NCBI GenBank assembly: GCA_016290695.1
Contig: JAEEUX010000078.1
Span: 1-9,459, forward strand
Length of the DNA stretch: 9,459 nucleotides
Origin: Oscillospiraceae bacterium
GTDB lineage: Bacteria; Bacillota; Clostridia; Oscillospirales; Oscillospiraceae
Reading direction: 5' to 3'
Shown: positions 1 through 4,887 of the stretch, piece after piece
Layout of the letters: each line of letters opens with the position of its first letter
Numbering within the stretch: position 1 is the stretch's first letter
The notes under the pieces: model-generated
The model's input: the letters and a program-made list of their open reading frames with translations, nothing else
Told to the model about the DNA's origin: nothing
The model's database searches: none
Made by a program: the position numbers and the translations under genes

Positions 1-836
1 TCATAGTCCCTTTCATAATCTTCACCGACTACAAGCCCGACAGTGAAGCCGCTCCCCAAAATGCGGCGGACAAGATCGGCATTCTCAAGTATATCCTCCT
101 GAGTGAGGAAAAAAGTCGCGGGAATGGCGTTATTTTCAAGCGTGCGCAGGATAAGAGGCGTAGTACCAGGGTCAAGCCCATAGATATTTATGAATACGTC
201 TACGTCAGTATGAAGCTGTGTCTCGTCGTTCGGAGCAGGCGTAGGCGTGACGGGACCGGGCGTCGGAGTGGGGGTCGGCGAAGGAGTCGGAGTAGGGGCA
301 GCCGTCTCGCTCGTTCCCTTTTTGTATTGGTTGAGGCGGCTCTTCATGAGTGCCGCGGCTGCCTTGGCAAAGGTTTCGTCGTCGAGAACGTCGCCGCGTT
401 TCATGCGAATTATCGGGCCGTAGTCGTTGCCGCGGATTACGCTGTATTGTATGCCGAAAAACTCGCAAGTGAAGGCGGCTGGGATATATACGACGCCGTT
501 TGAGTAAACTGCGGAGATGCTGTAGGTTTCGCTCGTGTTGTCGTAGGTCGAGCCATCCTTCAGGTCGAAATTAAGCTGCAAATCGCTTCGGAAAACGAGA
601 ACAACCTGCGAAGTCTTGGAGTAAACGGAATAGGTTCCCAGTTCGGATGAATTAAATACAGAGTAAGGAACGTACATTATACCGTCTACATTGATGGGCA
701 TGGTATCGTCACTGAGCGGCATGAGGATGTTGTTTATAGACGTAAAATAAAGTGTGGACGCAGAAACGGGGAGGGCAGTCGCCATGCAAACGATTGCCGC
801 AAGGATGATGCTTACAAGCAATTTTCGTTTTTTCAT
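1..836 (-). CDS. Exported stalk-domain protein with degenerate NodB (polysaccharide deacetylase-like) domain, partial at 3' end
   Basis: The reading frame is open from an ATG at 834-836 to the left edge, giving 278 visible residues; the C-terminus is outside the window. A ribosome binding site (GGGGAGGG, about 845-853) lies 7 nt upstream of the ATG. Residues 1-27 form a classical signal peptide (KKRK, hydrophobic core, cleavage after VSA), so the protein is exported. Residues 40-145 look like a stalk domain of the copper amine oxidase N-terminal-like type (PF07833), with paired V-Y-(V/I)-P strands at 55-57 and 116-119. Residues 181-202 are a Pro/Thr linker. Residues 211-275 follow the NodB fold (for example I-P-A-T-F-F-L at 238-244, then E-N-A-D-L-V-R-R-I-L), but the D-D of TFDDG aligns with Tyr219-Gly220 and the H-x3-H motif with Val269 and Asp273. 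It may therefore be a non-catalytic wall- or glycan-binding protein. Family assignment is from recalled motifs; the stalk call is fairly sure, the NodB call moderately so. Confidence 0.72.
   Translation of the reverse strand, partial: MKKRKLLVSIILAAIVCMATALPVSASTLYFTSINNILMPLSDDTMPINVDGIMYVPYSVFNSSELGTYSVYSKTSQVVLVFRSDLQLNFDLKDGSTYDNTSETYSISAVYSNGVVYIPAAFTCEFFGIQYSVIRGNDYGPIIRMKRGDVLDDETFAKAAAALMKSRLNQYKKGTSETAAPTPTPSPTPTPTPGPVTPTPAPNDETQLHTDVDVFINIYGLDPGTTPLILRTLENNAIPATFFLTQEDILENADLVRRILGSGFTVGLVVGEDYERDY
231..296 (-). repeat. Pro-Thr dipeptide repeat linker coding region
   Basis: This stretch encodes residues 181-202 of the stalk-domain protein, an almost uninterrupted Pro-Thr alternation with single Ser, Gly, Val and Ala substitutions. 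The DNA is a degenerate CCN-ACN hexamer repeat. Such linkers usually separate a wall-proximal domain from a second extracellular domain. The repeat could vary in copy number between strains. Confidence 0.8.
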
Positions 837-882
837 GGCGATGCCCTCCCCGAGTAATGATAACTATTATAGCCTAATCAGT

Positions 883-911
883 ATTATAGCATTATTCGTA
901 GAGCTCCGCAA
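883..911 (-). promoter_or_regulatory. Promoter of the stalk/NodB gene, overlapping the end of the permease gene
   Basis: On the minus strand, TTGCGG (906-911) is followed by a 17-nt spacer and a perfect TATAAT (883-888) preceded by TGC, an extended -10. A second perfect TATAAT sits further downstream at 866-871, also preceded by GC, but without a good -35 box. The TAA stop of the upstream permease (892-894) lies within the promoter. This suggests the stalk gene can be transcribed independently of the GntR-ABC operon. No obvious terminator separates the two, so read-through is also possible. Confidence 0.6.
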
Positions 912-2784
912 CCGTATAAAGCTCGATACCGAGAGATTTTAAAGCCTCGTTCGTGCTTGTCGAATTAACCGTAGGATTGAAGCTTATGTTATTATAATAA
1001 AAATACTCGCTGTTATCGCGCTTTATTGGAATCGAGAAGTTTATCGAACATTCGTAAATTTCTCTGGACAGAGACCGGCTGCCGTAGTAATTATGAAAAT
1101 CAGATATGCGCCCGTGGTTTATATCGTCGATTATCGCAGGTATGAGCGCCTCTTTGGCCTCCGATGCGGTAAGCTCGATGTATTTGCCTTCGGTATCGGG
1201 ATATTTGTCTATAGGAAGTCTTTCATATTCCGCGTCTTCTTCGGCAAAATCTGCGTCCTTCTCGTTCGCGCTGCTGTCTGCGACGGGGACGGTGTAATAA
1301 ATATTGCAGTACTCTATGTCGTCAGTGAAGAGCGGCGCTGTTCTTGCCTTTATGCAGTCAGCACGGTTGATTATACCGGAAAGCGTCTGCCAGTTCGCTT
1401 CATGGAAATCAGAAGCAAAGATGGTGTATTCGCGGTTGACCCTTCTGCCGTTATCAAGGACATAAGTAATTCTGAAGTCATAGAGAAATTCTTCGGTTTC
1501 ATCTTCATATCTCCAATCCTTCAGAAGGGAACGGTTCCTGTCCTTGTCGGCAATGATGGCGGAGTGAGTTTCACGTAGAAGTTCGATGGTGTCTGCGTCC
1601 TCAATTTCCGTGGTGCAGCCGAAAACGCTGAAGCTGACGCTTCCTATATCATCCGTATCGGGGACGTATTTTTCGATTCCGAAAAGGTCGAAATACATTC
1701 CCGCGATAAGAAGCGCAATGACGGCGCAGACGCAGATGAAGCCCTTCCATTTGTTTTTAAATACCTTAAAGGACTTGTGTATGAGCATTTCCGCAGCGAA
1801 ATAACCGATAAAAGCTGCAATTATCATGCAGATACCGAGCGTTATTATGGTTTTAAGCTCACAGCCGTAGGCGTAATTATAGTCAAAATCATTTGCGATT
1901 ATGGAATAAAACAGCATTCCGAGCGTGAGCGCGCAGCCGAAGCTGAGGCAGTATTTAAATACCGGCTTGAGCGGATTGAAGGCCACTATGTCGGAAGCCG
2001 TTTCCATCCTGCGCTTTTTGAAGATAAGCAGACTGAGCGCGCAGAGTATCAGCCCCACGACGGCATAAGCGATGATATAAGACCAGCCCGTTATGCCGGA
2101 TTCAGGCGTGCGTATAGTGTGTACCTTGGTAATCATTTCGTATATGGGGGAGAGGAAGCTGAAATAAAAGGAGGAGGAAAAGCTTGCTCCGTAAATGAAA
2201 AATCCCGCCAGAACCTTTAAAAGAGCTTCGACGACCACCGCGAGAAAATTGAATATCGCGTAAATAAAGGGAACTACGAAGGCGTTGCCGGTAAGCTCAC
2301 AGCAGAAGGTCGCCAAGCCGTAAGAAAATACGTTAAACAGGCTCAGCGCGAGGAAGCAGAGCAGTGCGGCATAAAAGGCGTTTACGCCGAAATAAAGCGC
2401 CGTGAGCGACATAACTATCATCGCAAAGAGATTTGAGAGAATGAGCGGCACCACTCCGGCAAGCGAAGTGGAGAGGAAAAGTCCTTCGCGTTTTATCGGC
2501 AGGCAGGCGTAGGCGCTTGCGCTGCGAGCGGTATACATCCATGAATGGGAGAACATAGCCGTCGCAAGGCAGAAAATAGCGCTGAAAATAAGCCCGAAGG
2601 TAATAGTCGAGCTATAGAGACTGTCTAATTCAACTACGTCTGCATAGCTATAATATACACTTTCGCGCACGATGAAATAATTTGCAATCGAAAGAATGAA
2701 AAGATAAACGCTCCAAATCGGCCAGTAGCGGGTCACGGTCTTTTTGAAGAGCTGGAGATTAAAGTATGATTTCGTTGACCGCAT
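892..2784 (-). CDS. ABC transporter permease with large C-terminal extramembrane domain (resembles DUF6449 type)
   Basis: This 630-residue integral membrane protein is the permease partner of the ATPase encoded immediately upstream. The start was placed at the ATG at 2782-2784, because GGAGGT (2792-2797) lies exactly 7 nt upstream; a longer frame from 2823 has no such site. About nine hydrophobic segments are visible, near residues 20-39, 59-80, 103-133, 136-162, 167-198, 233-255, 276-296, 311-334 and 348-368. They are followed by a hydrophilic domain of about 260 residues (369-630) rich in acidic residues and tyrosine, probably outside the membrane. The gene overlaps the ATPase gene by 26 nt, implying coupled translation. 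ABC-2-like permeases of this shape accompany YtrA-type regulators in Firmicutes; the substrate is not evident. The DUF6449 resemblance is from memory and needs an HMM search. Confidence 0.82.
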   Translation of the reverse strand: MRSTKSYFNLQLFKKTVTRYWPIWSVYLFILSIANYFIVRESVYYSYADVVELDSLYSSTITFGLIFSAIFCLATAMFSHSWMYTARSASAYACLPIKREGLFLSTSLAGVVPLILSNLFAMIVMSLTALYFGVNAFYAALLCFLALSLFNVFSYGLATFCCELTGNAFVVPFIYAIFNFLAVVVEALLKVLAGFFIYGASFSSSFYFSFLSPIYEMITKVHTIRTPESGITGWSYIIAYAVVGLILCALSLLIFKKRRMETASDIVAFNPLKPVFKYCLSFGCALTLGMLFYSIIANDFDYNYAYGCELKTIITLGICMIIAAFIGYFAAEMLIHKSFKVFKNKWKGFICVCAVIALLIAGMYFDLFGIEKYVPDTDDIGSVSFSVFGCTTEIEDADTIELLRETHSAIIADKDRNRSLLKDWRYEDETEEFLYDFRITYVLDNGRRVNREYTIFASDFHEANWQTLSGIINRADCIKARTAPLFTDDIEYCNIYYTVPVADSSANEKDADFAEEDAEYERLPIDKYPDTEGKYIELTASEAKEALIPAIIDDINHGRISDFHNYYGSRSLSREIYECSINFSIPIKRDNSEYFYYNNISFNPTVNSTSTNEALKSLGIELYTVAELYE

Positions 2785-3649
2785 AGTCCACACCTCCGAG
2801 TTCGTAGATAAATATTTCTTCAAGGGTCAGGGGGATAAGCTCGTAATAAACCGGGTCGACGGCGTTCGCCGCCTCGGAAACATCGTGCGGATTCCCACGA
2901 ACGATGAGAGTTTTCATTCTGCCGGTGCTTGATTCGTGCAGTATGGTGATGTTCTGGGGGAGAACGTCGTCCTTCGGAACAATCTGGAGCTTGACTGTAT
3001 TGCCCTGAATGTCAGAAAGAGAGCGTTCCAGCAGCATTTTGCCCTTGTGCATTATTCCGACGTGGTCGCAAACATCCTCAAGCTCACGCAGATTGTGAGA
3101 GGAAACGAGCACCGTAGTCCCATTTTCGGAAACGTCGGAAAGTATGAGGCTCCATATCTGGCGGCGCATGACCGGGTCAAGCCCGTCAACGGGCTCGTCG
3201 AGGAGCATGATTTCCGGTCTCATGCAGAGCGCGAGCCAGAATGCCGCCTGCTTCTGCATTCCCTTGGAAAACTTGCGGATGGGGGCTTTTTCATCAAGAC
3301 GGAATACGTCCTTGAGCTTTTCGTATCTTTCCATGCTGAAATTCGTATAGATATTGCGGTAAAAATTCCGCATGTCCAGTATTGAAGCCTGAAGGAAGAA
3401 GAACAGGTCGTCGGGGATGTAGGCAATTTTGTTTTTTATCTTTGGGTTTTCAAAAACCTTTTCGCCGAAAACCTCAATAGTACCGGAATCCTGCTTATAA
3501 ACGCCGGCTGCATGGCGGAGAAAGGTGGATTTGCCGGCGCCGTTCGGTCCGACGAGGCCGTAAACGCAGCCCTGAGGGATATTGATGTTAAATTCATCCA
3601 GAGCGCGGAACTTATCAAATTGTTTGACAAGCTTTTCTGCTTTAATCAT
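2759..3649 (-). CDS. ABC transporter ATP-binding protein (YtrB-like)
   Basis: This 296-residue protein is the nucleotide-binding subunit of an ABC transporter and should act at the cytoplasmic face of the membrane with the downstream permease. Visible motifs: Walker A GPNGAGKST (34-42), ABC signature region F-S-K-G-M-Q (127-132, a variant of LSGGQ), Walker B IMLLDEP with Asp151-Glu152, D-loop GLDP (156-159), and the switch His185 in VSSH. The Q-loop region reads Y-I-P-D-D (77-81), without the usual glutamine. A C-terminal extension of about 80 residues (214-296) follows the core. The ATG overlaps the TGA of the regulator gene as ATGA (3646-3649), and GGGAGG lies 9 nt upstream. The match to a single-subunit ATPase with a GntR regulator and ABC-2 permease fits antibiotic or envelope-stress exporters; the actual substrate is unknown. 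Confidence 0.93.
   Translation of the reverse strand: MIKAEKLVKQFDKFRALDEFNINIPQGCVYGLVGPNGAGKSTFLRHAAGVYKQDSGTIEVFGEKVFENPKIKNKIAYIPDDLFFFLQASILDMRNFYRNIYTNFSMERYEKLKDVFRLDEKAPIRKFSKGMQKQAAFWLALCMRPEIMLLDEPVDGLDPVMRRQIWSLILSDVSENGTTVLVSSHNLRELEDVCDHVGIMHKGKMLLERSLSDIQGNTVKLQIVPKDDVLPQNITILHESSTGRMKTLIVRGNPHDVSEAANAVDPVYYELIPLTLEEIFIYELGGVDYAVNEIIL
2792..2797 (-). promoter_or_regulatory. Ribosome binding site fixing the permease start
   Basis: GGAGGT on the minus strand lies 7 nt before the ATG at 2782-2784. It sits inside the 3' end of the ATPase gene and selects this ATG rather than the one 39 nt upstream. Confidence 0.8.
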
Positions 3650-4008
3650 AAGGTCTGTCCTCCCTTGATATGGGAAATTATGTCGTCTTTGCTTATGCCG
3701 AGCTCGCCGAGTTCGGAAATGATGGTGTTGAGCTGCTCAGTGAGCTCCATCCTGCGTTTGAGAACAGTTTCGTCCGACGAGGAAACGAACGAACCCTTTC
3801 CTGCGGAGGAATAGATATATCCCTCGGCTTCGAGCTCTTTATATGCCCGCTGTATGGTATTGGGGTTTATTGCAAGGGAAGAGGCCAATTCCCTTACGGA
3901 TGGGAGTTTTTCACCCTCCTTGATAGCCCCGGTTGTTATAAGCTTTCTTAGGCCTTCCTTGACCTGCTCATATATGGGGCGGCCATCCTTATAGTTGATG
4001 CTTAGCAA
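3646..4008 (-). CDS. GntR-family transcriptional regulator, YtrA subfamily (TTG start)
   Basis: The product is 120 residues, the short form typical of YtrA-type GntR repressors: an N-terminal winged helix-turn-helix and a small helical tail, with no large effector domain. The wHTH spans about residues 10-75, including L-P-S-V-R-E-L-A (35-42), the recognition helix N-P-N-T-I-Q-R-A-Y-K-E-L (48-59) and the wing G-K-G-S-F-V (70-75). The start is TTG at 4006-4008: AAGGAGG lies 7 nt upstream, and the resulting N-terminus (M-L-S-I-N-Y-K-D-G-R-P-I-Y-E-Q-V) fits the family. An ATG at 4107 in the same frame lies upstream of the promoter and is unlikely to be used. It is the first gene of the regulator-ATPase-permease operon and probably represses it, acting on the inverted repeats upstream. 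Confidence 0.92.
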   Translation of the reverse strand: MLSINYKDGRPIYEQVKEGLRKLITTGAIKEGEKLPSVRELASSLAINPNTIQRAYKELEAEGYIYSSAGKGSFVSSSDETVLKRRMELTEQLNTIISELGELGISKDDIISHIKGGQTL

Positions 4009-4012
4009 GGGC

Positions 4013-4023
4013 GCACCTCCTTT
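4013..4023 (-). promoter_or_regulatory. Strong ribosome binding site fixing the TTG start of the GntR gene
   Basis: The minus strand reads AAAAAGGAGGTG, ending about 6 nt before the TTG at 4006-4008. It is the best Shine-Dalgarno in this region, and there is no ATG at a workable distance, which makes the TTG start convincing. Confidence 0.82.
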
Positions 4024-4032
4024 TTGAGATAT

Positions 4033-4053
4033 AGTACACCGCTGAACTGTACT
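4033..4053. promoter_or_regulatory. Inverted repeat in the GntR leader (candidate operator 3)
   Basis: A perfect inverted repeat AGTACA-N9-TGTACT lies between the predicted start of transcription and the GntR ribosome binding site. It could be a further GntR-type operator (GTAC-bearing half-sites) or a small hairpin in the leader RNA. Confidence 0.45.
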
Positions 4054-4057
4054 GAGC

Positions 4058-4067
4058 GTATTAATAC
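4058..4067. promoter_or_regulatory. Candidate GntR operator 2 (at the start site)
   Basis: A perfect 10-bp palindrome, GTATTAATAC, has the same GTATT/AATAC half-sites as operator 1 but with no spacer. It lies just downstream of the -10 box, over the predicted transcription start. Confidence 0.45.
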
Positions 4068-4094
4068 AATAGCACAGCTGTATTAGCTTGTCAA
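4066..4094 (-). promoter_or_regulatory. Promoter of the GntR-ABC operon
   Basis: A consensus -35 TTGACA (4089-4094) is separated by 17 nt from TATTGT (4066-4071), which is preceded by TGC (extended -10). Transcription should start near 4059, leaving a leader of about 50 nt before the TTG start codon. The -35 box lies inside one inverted repeat, and the start-site region lies inside another, as expected for a repressed promoter. Confidence 0.78.
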
Positions 4095-4098
4095 TACA
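4079..4098. promoter_or_regulatory. Candidate GntR operator 1 (over the -35 box)
   Basis: A perfect inverted repeat TGTATT-N8-AATACA overlaps the -35 hexamer of the GntR operon promoter. The GT...AC outer bases are typical of GntR-family operators. Binding here would block RNA polymerase. Confidence 0.55.
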
Positions 4099-4171
4099 AA
4101 AATGCACAATTAAATTTTAAATTGATTTCGATTATTTATTGAAATAGGTGCCGTTTTTTTACTTCTTGTTT

Positions 4172-4200
4172 TTGCTTTTTCGGAATAATTGTGATAAAAT
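4172..4200 (+). promoter_or_regulatory. Promoter of the pth-aconitase-icd operon
   Basis: TTGCTT (4172-4177), a 17-nt spacer and TAAAAT (4195-4200) preceded by TGA (extended -10) form a good sigma-A-type promoter. A T-rich tract at 4154-4173 lies just upstream. Transcription should start near 4207, giving a leader of about 69 nt. The promoter diverges from that of the GntR operon, with about 77 bp between the two -35 boxes. Confidence 0.7.
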
Positions 4201-4216
4201 ACCTAATTATATATGC

Positions 4217-4262
4217 AATGCGCGAAAATGGTGAATTTTCCCGCATTCGTTTTCAGCGCATT
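4217..4262 (+). promoter_or_regulatory. Leader hairpin abutting the pth ribosome binding site
   Basis: The plus-strand RNA can fold AATGCGC (4217-4223) with GCGCATT (4256-4262), then GAAAA (4224-4228) with TTTTC (4250-4254), with one bulged A (4255), and up to three further pairs including wobbles. This gives a stem of 12-15 bp. The hairpin begins about 10 nt from the predicted 5' end and stops 2 nt before the GGAGGA ribosome binding site (4265-4270). It could stabilise the mRNA, modulate translation or act as a weak attenuator, since TTTT follows directly. The function is inference. Confidence 0.5.
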
Positions 4263-4275
4263 TTGGAGGAAAACC

Positions 4276-4872
4276 ATGCTTTTTGGGAGCAAAAACAAGG
4301 GCGGGGCCTCGTGGCTCGTCGCCTTTTTGGGCAATCCCGGCGATAAATATGCAAAAACGCGCCACAATGCCGGTTTTATGGCGGGTGACGCGCTCGAAAA
4401 AAAGCTCGGGATAAAGATAAACAAACTAAAATTTCAGGCCCTTACGGGGCTTGGCGAGCTTGCGGGAGAAAAAGTGTTTTTTGTCCGCCCGCAGACCTTT
4501 ATGAACCTCAGCGGAGACGCTATAGCGCCTGCTGCGGCGTTTTACAAGATACCGCCCGAGCGCGTGATAGTCGTTTTTGACGATATTGCCATACAGCCCG
4601 GCAAGCTTCGCGTGAAGCGTTCCGGCAGCGCGGGCGGGCATAACGGCATAAAAAGCATAATCCAGCGCCTCGGAACAGATGCCTTTCCCCGCGTGAAAAT
4701 CGGCGTAGGCGCGCCTCCGCACCCGGATTACGATATGATAGATTGGGTCATCGGCAGAATAGGCGACAATGATTACAAGACCATCAGTGCCGCAGCCGAG
4801 CGCGCAGTGGATGCAGTTGAAGAGATAATTTCCGCAGGAATCGATTCCGCGATGAATAAATATAATGGATAA
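4276..4872 (+). CDS. pth: Peptidyl-tRNA hydrolase
   Basis: The product (198 residues) hydrolyses peptidyl-tRNAs released prematurely from ribosomes, recycling tRNA in the cytoplasm. The bacterial Pth active-site set is present: Asn20 in L-G-N-P-G, catalytic His30 in T-R-H-N-A-G-F, Asn77 in F-M-N-L-S-G, Asp102-Asp103 in F-D-D, and Asn123 in G-G-H-N-G. Length is normal for the family. The start is the ATG at 4276, 6 nt after GGAGGA (4265-4270); an in-frame ATG at 4213 would sit only a few nucleotides after the predicted transcription start and has no ribosome binding site. A nine-residue N-terminal lead (to about residue 11) precedes the conserved core. It is the first gene of an operon with the aconitase and isocitrate dehydrogenase genes, 15 nt before the former, which is not the usual pth neighbourhood. 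Confidence 0.96.
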   Translation: MLFGSKNKGGASWLVAFLGNPGDKYAKTRHNAGFMAGDALEKKLGIKINKLKFQALTGLGELAGEKVFFVRPQTFMNLSGDAIAPAAAFYKIPPERVIVVFDDIAIQPGKLRVKRSGSAGGHNGIKSIIQRLGTDAFPRVKIGVGAPPHPDYDMIDWVIGRIGDNDYKTISAAAERAVDAVEEIISAGIDSAMNKYNG

Positions 4873-4887
4873 CAGAGGTGTGCTCAG

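Noticed and set aside
231..296. Possible short tandem repeat array or CRISPR-like repeat
   Set aside because: The repetition is hexameric and encodes an in-frame Pro-Thr linker in an exported protein; there are no spacers.
3406..3425. Missing Q-loop glutamine in the ABC ATPase (Y-I-P-D-D) as a sign of inactivity
   Set aside because: Walker A, Walker B, signature and switch histidine are intact, and I recall this Q-loop variant in related ATPases, so it is likely a family trait.
4009..4107. ATG 4107 as start of the GntR regulator
   Set aside because: It lies upstream of the TTGACA/TATTGT promoter, and the added 33 residues are Cys-rich and unlike the family. The TTG at 4006-4008 has a near-perfect ribosome binding site.
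4107..4145. AT-rich near-palindromes (CAATT...AATTG and ATTTC...GAAAT) between the divergent promoters
   Set aside because: They are imperfect and in very AT-rich sequence where such symmetry is expected by chance; no function could be supported.
4213..4275. Upstream in-frame ATG giving pth a 21-residue extension
   Set aside because: It lies only a few nucleotides after the predicted transcription start, has no ribosome binding site, and the extension is not part of the Pth family; ATG 4276 has a strong site.
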